A stretch of DNA of 64,000 nt, taken from Ichthyophthirius multifiliis (taxonomy: Eukaryota > Ciliophora > Oligohymenophorea > Hymenostomatida). Location of the stretch: positions 94,512-158,511 of the forward strand of contig NW_004086057.1 in the NCBI RefSeq assembly GCF_000220395.1, given 5' to 3'. Below the pieces are notes generated by a model that was not told where the DNA came from, did no database searches, and saw only the letters and a list, made by a program, of their open reading frames with translations. Below are positions 48,061-60,741 of the stretch, piece by piece; the first letter of the stretch is position 1, and each line of letters begins with the position of its first letter. Position numbers and translations under genes: made by a program.

Positions 48061-50301
48061 TCATAATGAATCCGTAAAGCATTATTCTTTATCTGAAGAT
48101 ATTATTTCTTTCCATTCTATTTAATTCCTATAATTTTTTTCTAAATTTTTGTTTATTATTGATTTTTCAATATCTTCCTTAGAAAGTCCAAATTAATTTA
48201 TTTCTTCAACTAATTTTTTTTAATATTATTAAATATATTAAAGTATTTCTAATAAGCTTTTAGATGATTCTTTTTACTAATTCTATTAATTTTATAATAT
48301 ATATAAAAGTAATAATAAAGAAAAAAAATACATTATTATTAATTTATAGACTTTTAACTAATTTATGGTTGTAATTATCATTTAACCAACTTAAACATTT
48401 TTAACATCCAATATACAATTACTTTTATCTCTAAAACTTTATTGAATGAATATATTTATAAATGATGAAATAAATTCTTATTTTAAATTTATTTTTAATA
48501 TTTACATTTTATTTAGACTTAAACAATTAAAAATTTTCATCTTCAATTTATTACTTAAGAATATCAATGCCTAGTTATTCCATTTATACTTGTAATTAAT
48601 CGTTTTCTTAAACATTACATGAATTATTTTTCTATTCTTTTACTAAGCTTTATAAATCTTAAATTATTTCTCTAATGTCTTTTATTAGTTAAATAGTTTT
48701 TTCTTTTTTTCTTTTAGAAAAATATTTGTATATCTATAAATAAATTAATTTTTTTATATAAAATTTTTATATTAGTAAATTCAAATTTTAATAACCATAC
48801 TTTGTTTCAATAAAATAATATAATATATCTATTGGATTTTAAAATTATTATTTTTTTGATGCTATTCCTTAATAAATATTTTATAATTTTTCTTTTTTTA
48901 TTTGTATTATTAAATCTCTTTTTACTCTTATTAATTTATTTTTAATAAATATTATTCCTTTTCAATTTATTTTTATAATTTAATTTTTTCTTATTAAACC
49001 AATAACTCTTATTCTTTCTAATATTACTTTACAATATTTTCCTCGTTTTATTTAATTATATTTTAGTCCTTTTATAAAAATAACGAGCTCTGATTAATTT
49101 TTTTTTTCTATTATTAATAATCTTATATTGAATTCTATATAAAAATTAATGTATAAAAAAAATAAAGGCAAAGTAAAATACTCTTATAAAATCAATCTGT
49201 TTTGCATCTTCAACTAAAAGCTATCCCTCTTTTACTAAACATTAATTTATACGTTATAAAATTTCTTTATCATTGTAATATGGAGTTTATAATATTTCCA
49301 AATCTGTTTTTCTAATATTTTTCATATAATTAAGTTAATTTTTTTCCATATAATTTTCTTATATCAATAATTCATAGGTATCAATTTCTTTTAAAGTTAT
49401 CCTGCATTTCCTGAACCTTAACCATTTAAAGTTTCGATTGTTTTCTCTTCGTATAATAAATTTTGTAAAAGTTATTTTTATTCATGTAATTTTTTTTCTC
49501 TATTATTAATTTATTCTAATATTTTATTATATCTGTTAAGCCCATCATTTAAATTTTACTACATTTAGCTTATTTGGTTTTCTCTAATAGTTTGCTAATT
49601 TTTACTTCCATTAATAACTTTTATAAATTTATTATAAATAAATAAACAAATAAATAGAAAAACCATTTGATTAATTGACATTATAAGAACTGTCTGCATA
49701 TTTTGATTTCATAATTTTAAATTGATTCAAAAAATTTACATTTTATGTATCTTGTTTATCATCAATTGAACTTTCGTTTCCATTGCTTTTTAACCTTTCA
49801 TAATTATCTTTTGTTTATTTTAAATTGTTTAATTTATCTATTGCTTTTTATACCTATATTATTAATTGATACATTATTTTAAAAAAAAATATTATGTATT
49901 TTTTTTTATTTATACTATATATAATTTAATTAACATCATTAATTATTTATTAAAGCTATTTTTATGGCTGTTTTGTTTAACTCGTTTTACTTATATCTAT
50001 TTCTTTTTAAGTTTTTTGATTTTCTTTTTTCTTTTAATCCATAAGTAGAGAAGTTATAAATAGATTACTACTGCCTTCATCCTATTAAAATTAATTCAAA
50101 ATTACCTTTGGTAATCTTTCTTTATATATTTTTGATATAATTAGATATTTTTATGTATTTACTTTAAATTTATTTTATATTCTTCATTTCTATTTCACTT
50201 ATAGGTTTTTCTAACTAAGGAAATAAACATTTTGTTAACATAAAATTGTTCTAAAGTTTTTTATCGTTTGATTAAATGCTAGGTTTACTAAAAAAAGACA
50301 T
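48061..50301 (-). CDS. coiled-coil protein, exon structure unresolved
   Basis: ATG at 50301 (MSFFSKPSIQSNDKKLQNNF) and a clear C-terminus IEWKEIISSDKEQCFTDSL ending at TGA 48061-48063. Between them lie coding blocks in several frames: LYQKIYKERLPKVILNQFQQ with DEGSSNLFITSLLMDQ, a Gln/Lys coil (QKTQKEIDISKTSQTKQP), TPYYNDKEILQRINQCLVKE and GQLLVEDAKQIDFIR. Probable introns occur near 49860-49930 and 49150-49180, but not all joins could be fixed, and one change near 50190 again looks like a missing base. The middle has a hydrophobic stretch around 49630-49660 that may be intron. Family not recognised; a structural or scaffold protein is the simplest reading. Confidence 0.5.
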
Positions 50302-50571
50302 CTAAAAATATTTGAATGTAATTTAATTTTTAAAAAATTAATATAATTAAATTTAAAATATTAAAATTATATAAATTATTTTAATTTTATTCTAATAATT
50401 AATAAATATAATTTTTTAGTTTTATTTAAATATTTTTATAAATGCATTTGATTTTTTAAATATAAGAATAAAAAAAATAAAAAGTATATATATATGTATA
50501 TTTAAAGTTTGTTTATAAAAAAAATTATTATTTAAATAAATTTTTTTAAAAAAAAATATTAGTTAAATATT

Positions 50572-53342
50572 ATGAATAAAAACTATTATGACTAATTAAG
50601 AGAATCTTTGAATTCTCAAGATATACAAAAAAATGATTCTCAAATAAAAGTATTGAAAAACTAAGATATATCTAAGTCTGCCCATAATAAAAAATAAGAT
50701 TTAAGTCAAACTTTAAAACTATAGAATAAAATATTAAAAAGTCAAATCTTTTAATTAAAAAATATAGTATTTTAAAATTCTATAAATACAGTTTTTTTTT
50801 TTAAAAAAAAAAAAACGTTAAATCAATTTATATTTCAAGATGAAATATAAATTGTAGCTTATAAACAAAGCATAAAAATTATAAATTATATATCTTAATT
50901 TATATAATTTGAAAAAATATAAATATGTGATTTTTCAATGAATAATTTAACTGAAATTCCTTACTAAATTTTAAAAATGAGCTAACTAAAAATATTAAAA
51001 TTAGACTCTAATTTCATTCGAGAAATTCCTCCATCTTAATTTGCACTTTCTTTAAAAAATCTTGAAATTTTTTCGATTTAAAATAACTTTTTACACATAT
51101 TGCCTTAAGTTATTCCATAGAATTTAACAAATATGATTTTTTAACGAAATTATATATAGTACATGCCTGAAAGTTTTTGTAAATCTGGCAGTAAAATAAC
51201 ACATCTAGACATTTCTATTAATAGACTTACCCATATACCTAATCAAATTATAGAATTTTAAAATTTAGATGAATTAAATTTAGAATGGTTTAGATATACA
51301 AACCCACCAATGAATATTAGATAAGGAAAATAAATAATAACTAATTTATTTGCTTTTATTAAATAGAACTGTTGTAAATATAAGGAAGGGATATCATTTG
51401 AAGTGTTTGTAAATTTATTTTCGCAATTATATAATAAGGATAGCTATTTTGAAAAAATTGAATATGTTTAAAAATAAATATGGGATTCAATAAAAAATGG
51501 GGATTAAAATGTTTTATAAATGCTATTAAATGCAAATTTTTCTTTAAAAAATGATTGTTTTATTGATAAAAAAACAAACCAAAGTTCTTTATATTTTGCT
51601 TTAAAGCAAGAGAATTTCAGTTGTGCTTAAATTATATTATAGAAAATCGTTGATAATAAAAATTTATATTTCTTATTTTCCGATATATAAAAAGAATGTT
51701 TTCTATTAGCGATAAGAAAACTCTAATTTGAGATAGTTAAATGTTTTTTAGATTAAGAAAATTACTCTGATTTGATAAATATGACAGATATATAATAAAA
51801 TAGCTGCTTGCATATTTTATTTACTGTTTTTGATAAAAATCCTCAATAAAGTATAAAAATTGCTAATCTTTTAATACAAAAATAAGCAAATTTAAAAGCA
51901 CTCAATTATGAAAAAAATAGCTTTCTTCACATAGGAGTTTAAATGGGTAATTTAGAAGCTGTAAAATATTGCCTTGACTAAAAAAATATTATTGATATAG
52001 AGAAAAAATGCGGATTTTAAAAAAAAATGAATATTTTACACATTTCTTGTCAACGTTCTTATGTTAAAATAGTTAAGTTTTTATTAGAAAATGATGTATG
52101 TGATATTTTCACAAGGAACTTTTGGGATAAAACTGCTTGTATTTTAGCATAAAAACATTTGGTAATCTGTAAGATGATAAAAAAAAAAGAAAATGAGAAA
52201 TTTTGTTAATTTTTTTATAATATTTTTTTTAATTAAAATAAAAATAATTCTTTTGAGAAAAATAAATAATAAAATTTTAAATTTCAAATTTAATCTAATA
52301 TTAAAAAAAAGAATATTAATAAATATATTAATTTCCTAACCGCACCTTACATTAAAATATTTAATAATGATTAAGATAGTATTATTATAAAAACTAAAGA
52401 AAGTTAATTTAATTCTGATGAACTTTCGGAAGAAAATAGTTAGGAAGAAAATTTAGATGAAAACTATTTATTTTAAAATGGTATTCTTTAAAATAAGGAA
52501 AAATATTATTTCGATTCTGGAAAAAAGTATAAAATTTAAGTTTTTACCAAAAGAAATAGATTTTAACAAAAGCTTAGATTAATTTAAAATAAAATTTATT
52601 TAAATAATAGAAAACTTAGATCATTAAATTCTAAAATTTTAAGAAAAAATTAGTAAAAAGGAAAATTAAAATTTAGTTAATTAAAAAAACTCAATGTTGA
52701 ATATTATTTTTTAATCAAAATAAATAGAATTTTAATTAAAGGTTTTAATTAATTAAATATTGAGAGAAAAAATATTGAATAATAAAATTAAGAGAATTAT
52801 AATTTTATATCATAAAAACTTGCAAATACAGTATCTTAATTTAATAATTTTATTAAACAACTTTATTATTTTCTTCTTAAAAAAGATACTTATGCTTAAA
52901 ATCTTCTTCTCCCTTTAAATTAGGTTTATAATAATATTTTAACATACATACATAATATTAAATCTATTTTTATTTATTTTTAATAATCGTTTCTATAAAA
53001 CTATTTACTTATAAGTAAATAAGTATAAATTAGAATAAATAATATTTTACTGAAAATAAAAAATAAAAAATTGAAAATGATTAAAATCTATGTTATAACA
53101 TGATTCTTTATTTTGAAATGTTCTAAAATTAAAATATAAACTATTATTATAATCAAATTTTAAACGAAACTTTATTAATAAAATGTTTATCTGTTAAAGA
53201 AGAATTGGAAGCAACGAAAAATGATTAACCTACTATAAAATTAAAATAATATTAGTTATATAAATCTAAATAATGTACTATTTTGCACAAGTCATAAGCA
53301 TTATAAAATACTAAAAACTTAATATATTAATCTAAAAAATGA
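50572..53342 (+). CDS. leucine-rich-repeat and ankyrin-repeat protein
   Basis: Intronless. ATG 50572 is open to TGA 53101-53103 (843 residues). The coding pattern goes on in the next frame to TGA 53340-53342 (LSVKEELEATKNDQPTIKLK), and one extra A at 53065-53070 joins them into 923 residues. LRRs lie at about residues 105-235: MNNLTEIPYQILKMSQLKIL, LEIFSIQNNFLHILP and THLDISINRLTHIPNQI, with L-x-x-N-x-L-x-x-[IL]-P spacing. Ankyrin repeats follow at about 300-520: SSLYFALKQENFSCAQIILQ, SFLHIGVQMGNLEAVKYCL and NILHISCQRSYVKIVKFLLE. The rest is Lys/Asn-rich and helical. Both repeat types bind proteins; no catalytic domain was seen, so an adaptor or scaffold role is inferred. An Ile/Phe/Lys insert near residue 75 may hide an in-frame intron. 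Confidence 0.8.
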
Positions 53343-53418
53343 AAATTTTTAAAATTTATTTATGTAAATAAATTGAAAAAAATGTATAAAAATATATTAA
53401 TAAATTAAAATTTTATTT

Positions 53419-54389
53419 TCATTATTTATTATTTTCATTTTAAACAAATAATTTCCATTCTTTATCTAATAATTTCAAATAAATTTATTTATCTTTTAAA
53501 TATTAAATATTTTAATCGATATTAATTTAAAATTAGATACACTCTTATTAATTAAAATGCCTTATAAATTTGATTCCTTTTATATTTATAGTATCTAATT
53601 TTATTTTTTTAATATAATATAAATAATTTAATTTATATAAGAAATTACGTTTATTTTAATCAAAAAATGCATTTCCAATATAAATATGCTTTTAATTAAT
53701 ATGGTTAAGCTTTTTGATTAGATTACTTTTTTTAAGCAATTATAATTATTTTAACTATTTATATTTTTTTAATTAATTAATTGATTTTATAATAATAGCA
53801 AATTTATCTAATTTTAGTTGCGAATAAAATTTTTGATTTAACTGTAGTGTATATTTTTGTTATTATATTTTTTTAATTTAACAATTTCTTAATATTTTCT
53901 AAATAATATCTCTATATTGAGAAAAATCTTACATATATTAAGATTAAGTAATGCTTAAATTCAAATACTAATTATTAATACACTCGAAATTATCTTCAAA
54001 CATAATATTCTAACTTTAAACACAAAAGTATATATCATTAATTGTATTATTCAGCAAAATACTTAATGTAATAGTAATTTTATTAATTTAATATGATTTT
54101 TAATATAATAATTTATTTAGGGAATTATTAATAATAGATTTTATTTATAAAACATTAGAATTATTGATTTTTTGTTAATTTTTGTGTGAAATCAAGCAGA
54201 GTTTATTTCTATAATCTAACATAAAATTTTATTATAATGAATTTATTAAAAACTGTTTCTTTTAATTTAAACTTTTCTAATTAAAAGATTGAAAATTAGT
54301 GCATATATCATTATAGGTTATTTTTTTTATTTCTACTAATTTATTGAGTTTACAATTTTTTTATATTATTAAATTTATATATTATTCAT
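53419..54389 (-). CDS. hypothetical Gln/Lys/Asn-rich protein
   Basis: One open frame of about 312 codons ends at TGA 53419-53421. ATG 54389 (MNNIQIQQYKKN) is joined to it if the T-run 54356-54362 is one base short, which gives exactly 324 codons. The protein is basic, for example KLVEIKKITYNDICTNFQSF, LLNNTINDIYFCVQSQNIMF, HIYIGNAFFDQNKRNFLYKL and LLDKEWKLFVQNENN. Coiled coil is likely around residues 200-230. No domain was recognised. It is convergent with the LRR-ankyrin gene, whose stop is 77 bp away. The tail after 53480 and the varied residues (Cys, His, Trp, Asp) favour a real gene, but a spurious frame is not excluded. Confidence 0.45.
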
Positions 54390-56053
54390 TTAAATATATA
54401 TGTAATAAATTAAATTAATAAGAATTTTAAATTTAAGAAAAAAATGAGCAAAAGTAATTCATTTTTAAATTCATTATTTCAAATTCAGAAAATATTTTAT
54501 TTTTATGTTTTTATTTTTTTCTCAATATTCTTAAATTAAATCTTATGAAAAAAAAATATATATATATATTGAATATTTTTTATAAAATTTACTTTTTTAA
54601 GAAAATGTGTTTTCTAAAAAACTATTATAAAATTAAAACTGAATAAAAATAAATATTATTTTATTTAAAATTTTTAAATTATTATGAATTTTTGTCATTA
54701 ATTTTATTACTTTCTATAGAATTTTATAATGATTATCGCTATAAATAATTTTTTACTAATTATTTATTAAATTATTTATTTATCTAAAATTATATTATTT
54801 ACGATTAAATTACTTTTAAATTTTATAATACAAATTTATTAAAGTTACAAATTTAAATTTTAATTTAAGATGAATATTTTACAATATTAATTTAATTTAT
54901 AAATTGCTTGATATAAAATATTACTTAATTATAATTTAATTGTAAAATTATTTTTTAGTCAAAACTAAACTCTTTTTTGAAATAATAAATTTTAATTTAA
55001 ATTACTTTTTAATTAAAATTTAGTTTTACACATTAAATTAATTTATTATTATAAATATAGTTTTTTTTATTATAACTATATTGTTGTAATCTTTACTTTT
55101 ATTAATATTATAAATTTCTATTTAAATATTTAAATAATTAAATTTATATATAATATAATATTTACTTGTAATTTATCTAGCATTATAACCCCTTATTATT
55201 TTTTAAATTTATACTATTTTTCTTAAATAACAAAATTTTTTAGACTATTTTTATTCACTTTATATTTACTATAATGTTAAATTATTAATAATAATTTCAT
55301 TTAAATTATAATCTATATCAAATAATTAAAATAATTTAAAATTTTAATGAATCTTAATTAAATTTAGAAAGCTAAATGGTATTTATAAGTCTTTATAAAA
55401 ATACTTAAAATTTTAAAAATTCATGAATATAAAAAAAATATACTTTTCTATTTAAATTTTAACATTTTATAAAATATTAATTTTGTTAAAAAATAAGTAC
55501 AAATTATAAATATTCATCTTTGTAATCCCTTTTTAATATTATATATTATAAATAAATCAATTTCAAAAATAAACTTACTTAAATATTTATTTTTGTAAAA
55601 TGAACTTTTTATATTTATCATTTATTTTATTCAAAATTGATTTATTTTTAAAAAATCTTTGTATTTTTAAAATGCAATAATAGCATATTTATATTTTATT
55701 AATTATATATTCTTTCTATGTTTTTGGTAAATTAGTATTCTGAGAACTTAAATATATAAAATGTTCTAATGATTATTAATTAATTAATAAAAAGAATTAT
55801 AAAAGATTAAATTAATATTTATGCCAATGTATTTATATATTTTACTTATCTAATTAACTTTATAATAAAATTAACAAAAAGAGATATTTAATAATTTATA
55901 AATTATAATATATTTTATTATTTATTAAATATTATATATTTATTTTTAAATTTTACATTAAATTAATCACTTTATTCATAAAATATAGTGAAAATTATTA
56001 ATTTAAGATACAATATTTAATTTATGTAAAATTTCCTTTTTTTTACAATTTTT
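54390..56053. other. long non-coding spacer
   Basis: About 1.7 kb of the most A/T-rich sequence in the window. A 36-codon ORF near 54444 (MSKSNSFLNSLFQ) and scattered TGA-free frames are present, but none looks like a gene. Confidence 0.55.
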
Positions 56054-56362
56054 TCAATCATTTTATTTTTATTTTAATAAGAAATTTTAATTAGTTCTTA
56101 GTTTACCCCAATAAAATATATTTTTCTTTAGTAATATTCCTAATTTATAATTACTTTAACATATTATTTTCTCACTAACTTTTTATTGGAATTATAATAT
56201 TATTTACGTAAATTATATATTTTTTTAGAAAGATATCTTCTAAAGTGTTTTTGAATAATCTCTACTCCTATTTATTATAATATTTTTATAAAATTCTTAT
56301 TTTTAAGCATATTAATATTTTGTTCTTTAATTTTTAGTAATACAAGATTAGTAAATTAGCAT
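56054..56362 (-). CDS. possible small basic protein, uncertain
   Basis: ATG 56362 to TGA 56054-56056, 102 residues. It is rich in Lys, Gln and Arg with INRSRDYSKTLQKISFQK and LLKKNIFYWGKLRTNQNF, which look more protein-like than spacer. The frame is open upstream through a 14-base T-run. No family recognised. Confidence 0.3.
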
Positions 56363-56529
56363 ATTTTACAAAATTCTTTTTTTTTTTTTTAAGATTTTAT
56401 CTTAAAAATTTTTATAGAAAAACTATATTTAATTTATGATTGATGTATTTAAGTTTATTAATATTATTTATTTATTAAAGTTTATATATACTAAATTTTA
56501 AGTATTTTTATTATATAGAAATTATTATT

Positions 56530-57274
56530 TTTTTAAAACCTTTTAATCCTTTTTTATATTAAATTTTATTTTTTTCTTATTTTAAAAAACATAATTCATT
56601 TTTTAATTGTTAATTTTCTTCTACAAAATATTCTTTAGTTTTAATTTACTAAATTTAGTTTTTTCTAACCAGATTTATTTCTTCTAAAATTCGTTAGTTT
56701 TCGGTGCTTTATACTTTTTTTTCTAATTCTTTTAATTCTTCTTTTTTTAATTTACTTCATTTATGATTGTTTTTATCTATATTTTTTATAGATCTAAGTC
56801 TTACTTGCAAACATAGTTATTCATTTTTAGTAATAACTTCATTCTTTGAGTTTAGTTATCATTATTTAAATATTATTTTTATTCTATAATATCATTTTAA
56901 ATTTCTTGGAATTCATGTGTGCTTTTTTTGCTTTCTTCGCTTTCTTCACTTTTCCAATTTAAATTTATACATAATGCACCTATATCATCTTTTGTTAATA
57001 TATTATTTAAAATATTATTATTTGTGCCATTTTAAGATTTAAGTGAACGATTTCTTAATGGACTTTTATAATTAACAGTTTTTATATTTGATTAAGTTTC
57101 TAAAAAGTCAAATTCATCATAGTATTCACAAGAAACTGTTTTCTGGGATGAATCTTATTTTCTTTAAAATTTAATTTTTTTAACTTTTTCTTCCTTTTTC
57201 GTTTAATATGATTAACGTTCTATTTTAATTTTTTATTAAAAACGAAAGCAAATAAGAAGTAAAAAAAATTACAT
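56530..57274 (-). CDS. hypothetical protein, charged, 3' end unresolved
   Basis: Coding-type sequence from ATG 57274. After a hydrophobic start (MQFFLLLICF, which may be an intron or a signal-like segment) it reads KEEKVKKIKF, TVSCEYYDEFDFLETQSN, YKSPLRNRSLKSQ, DDIGALCINLNWKSEESEES and MKLLLKMNNYVC. The end turns into Lys-rich coil (LKKEELKELEKKS in one frame) with a probable A-run slip, and no stop could be fixed. SPLRNRSL and SEESEESKKS look like phosphorylation-rich linker. Family not recognised. Confidence 0.4.
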
Positions 57275-57398
57275 TAGTTTTTGTTTATATCATTTTATTA
57301 TATATTTAAAAAATATTATTTCTGCTTTTGGTTATATTTATTTTTTAACTTAAAATAAAGATAAGGGTAAAATTAATTTATTTATTCAAGAACTAAAT

Positions 57399-58425
57399 AT
57401 GAATTTTGAAAATAAGTTAAAGATAATTAGAAGTTTTATAAGTATTCTTATAAAAAGCCCATATTATGGTAACTTAAAGCCATTATCTTAAATATTTCAT
57501 GATTTTTATCTTAATTTTGCCTACTTTAATTTAAACAATAATTAATACAATATAAGCTGTTTTGAAAAGAAATCTAATATCTTGTTATAATATAATAAAA
57601 AGTATTTTAATGAAAAAAAATATTACTATTTCATATCTATATATAAAGTACTCAAATTAAAAAATGCTATTGGTTTATATTATGTTAAATTGAAACTTGT
57701 TATTAGTGTAAGAGCTTTTTCATATTTTTTTAAAGCCATTTCATATAATTTCATTTTTTTAAAAATAAATCCAAATTAGATGTAAAATTAAATTATTATA
57801 TGAGGAAAATTCTCATATGAAAAAATTATTTTTTAATTTATAAATCTATTTTAAGGTATAATAATTGTACTTAAAATAAATTCTATTATTTCAATTTAAA
57901 TATAATGATATTGAGCTTGGTTTGCACTATTTTTCAAAGTATGGAGTATTTTATTAAAAAATGTATGTGTTTTTTTATTTCAAAAGGATGCTTTTATTTA
58001 ACTTTTTTTTAATTATGTTATATATATATTTTTTTATTTTTTTTCTCACACATTTTATGAGTAATTTTATTATTCCGTTTGAATCATACTTATTATATAA
58101 TAGATTAAATTCATCTAAGTAATTAATTTATTATTAATTTTAATTGTTTTTTATAGTTTTTGTTTGCTCTGTTTATTCAGTTTAATTTTAAATTTATGAA
58201 TCATTTTATTTTATTCGACAAACTTTTGGAGAATAATACTTATTTTTTTAGAAATTATATTTAAATACTTTAACTTATTTCATTTTAAATTTTTTTAAAT
58301 AATAATTTTTTTTTGATTTTTTATTTTAATTTTTTTTATTTAAATCAAAAAATAAAATTAAATTTGATTAAGCAAAAGACAAAATAATAAATGTAAATTA
58401 TTCAACATAAAATTTAAGGTTTTGA
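57399..58425 (+). CDS. hypothetical protein with frame change
   Basis: ATG 57399 opens a frame with MNFENKLKIIRSFISILIK, SPYYGNLKPLSQIFHDFYLN and IGLYYVKLKLVISVRAF, which ends at a TGA near 57803. A second frame continues at once with YEENSHMKKLFFNLQIYFK, YNDIELGLHYFSKYGVFYQK and later FESYLLYNRLNSSKQLIYYQ to TGA 58423-58425. The repeated pattern of aromatic helices recalls TPR-type repeats (for example AFSYFFKAISY and LGLHYFSKYG), but this is weak. The change could be an intron or one or two missing bases in A/T-runs near 57760-57800. A hydrophobic stretch around 58000-58060 may be intron. Confidence 0.4.
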
Positions 58426-58614
58426 ATTAAAAAAATTTTAAAAATACAAATATTTAATAGATTTAAATATAGACTTATAAATAAATATAAATAAAATAAA
58501 TAAAATATATTTAAAAAAAAAAACAAATAATATATATAAAAATGAATTCTAATAAAAAATTATATTTTTATATTTTGAAAATTTATTTTTCTAAATATAC
58601 CTGTTATAAACTAA

Positions 58615-59331
58615 TCATATCAAAAAATTTTTAATTTTTTAAATAATTTCTTTCTATACTTCTTGGTTTTATTCAAAATCAAAATTTCCATCTATTTAAA
58701 GTATTTTAATCCCTTAATTTTGTTCTTTAATTAGCCAATCTTCATGCCTCTAGTGAATAGATTATAAATAGTCAATTTAAATACTTTCTTTTTCTTCATC
58801 TCTAGCTCTTTTCTAAAGTCTTTTTAAACAAACATCTGGAGAAGTTTATAAATAAATTATTCCATCCATCTTTTCAGCATTAAATTCATCTACTAAAAAA
58901 TTAAAATAGTCATTATAAAGAGACCATTCTAACTCATTAAAGAATCCTGTTTTATATCCATTCAATGCAAATATATATTTATCGCTAAGAACACTTCTTT
59001 CTGAAATAATCAAAGGGCTGTCTCTTTGTATATTTCTCCATTACTTCAAACGAGAATAAAATGTATATATTTAAAACGTATAAGCCCATCTATGAGGGTC
59101 AGTATAAAATGTATCTAATAAATTTAATTAATGATTATTATTAATAGCTTACCAATTATTTACAGGTTCTCTTATAACTTGAGCATCTTTTAAATTTTCG
59201 CTTATTATTCGCAAAAGAGTTGATTTACCTGAACCTATATTACCTTCAATCGAAAATACTTTTTCATTTTCTCTATTTAATTTCTAATTAAATACTGTTT
59301 ATTAATAATTTTAGGTATTATTTACAATCAT
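58615..59331 (-). CDS. deoxyribonucleoside kinase
   Basis: Single exon of 239 codons, 238 residues, matching the dCK/dGK/TK2/dNK family. The P-loop SIEGNIGSGKSTLL is at residues 27-40. VIREPVNNWQ (about 55) corresponds to the family's E-P-x-x-x-W substrate-binding motif, with the catalytic Glu. SPLIISERSVLSDKYIF is the E-R-S motif preceding the sugar-binding site. LKRLQKRARDEEKE (about 180) is the Arg-rich lid that grips ATP. A final strand reads GIKILQIDGNFDF. The enzyme phosphorylates deoxynucleosides to monophosphates in the salvage pathway, important for a parasite feeding on host cells. The 26 residues before the P-loop are Asn/Gln-rich with no clear mitochondrial leader. The substrate choice (dC, dG or T) cannot be told. 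Confidence 0.93.
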
Positions 59332-60122
59332 TTTTTTATTTTTATTATTATTTTTTCAGATTATAATAATTTAGATTTTACTATTTATGTTTTTAAAATA
59401 GCTATATTTCAAATATTAAATTTTAAGAGGCAAAATAATTTAATTAACTTAACTATTATTATATTATTATTATTTATTTTATATTTTTAAATTTATTTAA
59501 TATTTTTTAAATTGATTTAGTATTTTTAAGTTAAATAAAATGACAATATATTTTGGTTTCTAAAATTAAATATTAAAGCATATTTATAATTATAATAACA
59601 TTCAAATATTAATTAATATGATTTTTATAAAAAATAAAATATTAAAATTCTTATTTAAAAATAGATTACTAATTATAAATAATATTTTAAAAATATTATA
59701 AAAAATTTTATTTAATAACACATTTTATTTAATAATGATTTTTATCTTATAATAAAATATTTATATTATTTTTTTTGTTTTGAGTTTTTAATAAATTTAT
59801 TATAATTTTTTTTTTGTAATATTACATAATTAAAAGAAAAAGTTTGTTTGATAAAAATATTAAAACATATATATCGTTTAATTATAGGTAAAGAATAACT
59901 ATTGTTAAATTGCCTAATATAAAATTTGTTATGCTATAGATAAAATTAAAGATTTTTTAATTAGTTACAAAAAGAAATCATTAATATTTAAAATTTTTAA
60001 GTATTGAGTTTATAATTTATAATTTTATAAACGAAAATTTGTAATAATATTTTTAATTAATAATAATATTTTTCTTACAAATTAACAAATTAATATTTAA
60101 AATAATCTTTATATTTTTTTTA
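59332..60122. other. non-coding spacer
   Basis: Between the deoxynucleoside kinase and the 3' end of the CCCH-ankyrin gene. Nothing seen but T- and A-runs. Confidence 0.6.
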
Positions 60123-60661
60123 TCATTTTTAATTAATTTTAACTTATTTATTATAATCAATATCAAAGTAATTATTAATTGTAAAATATATTAACTTATC
60201 GTATTTTTATTCCTCTTCTTATAAATCTAATAATTGTTATTTTTAAATATTTTTATTTTTTTAAAAATACCATTTAACAAAGATTCTGAAAATTGCAATT
60301 TTTATACCATATACTATTATATTAATTATTTTATTGTTTAATTTTTGCAGTAATGCCTAGCCTTTTTCCCGAAAATATCTTATAAATTAGCTTCCACTAT
60401 TTAACTAGAGTTTAAAATAAATTAAACTTATAATAAATTATCATTTTTAGCAGCATATATAAGAGCGGTTCCCAATTTCTATTACATATTTGTTAATTTA
60501 TTTATAAATAAATTATATAATAAAAATACATTATCTTATTTATTAACATCTACATTTTTAGATATTAATAATTCTACAAGATCTTCTTAAATAGCTTAAG
60601 TGGCATAAATTAAAGGCGTTTTTCCCTCCTTAAAATAATAGGAATTTAAGGTAAATTAATA

Positions 60662-60741
<80 letters not shown>

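Noticed and set aside
54444-54560. Small ORF with a hydrophobic stretch (MSKSNSFLNSLFQ)
   Set aside because: Only 36 codons in a spacer where TGA is rare; no supporting evidence.
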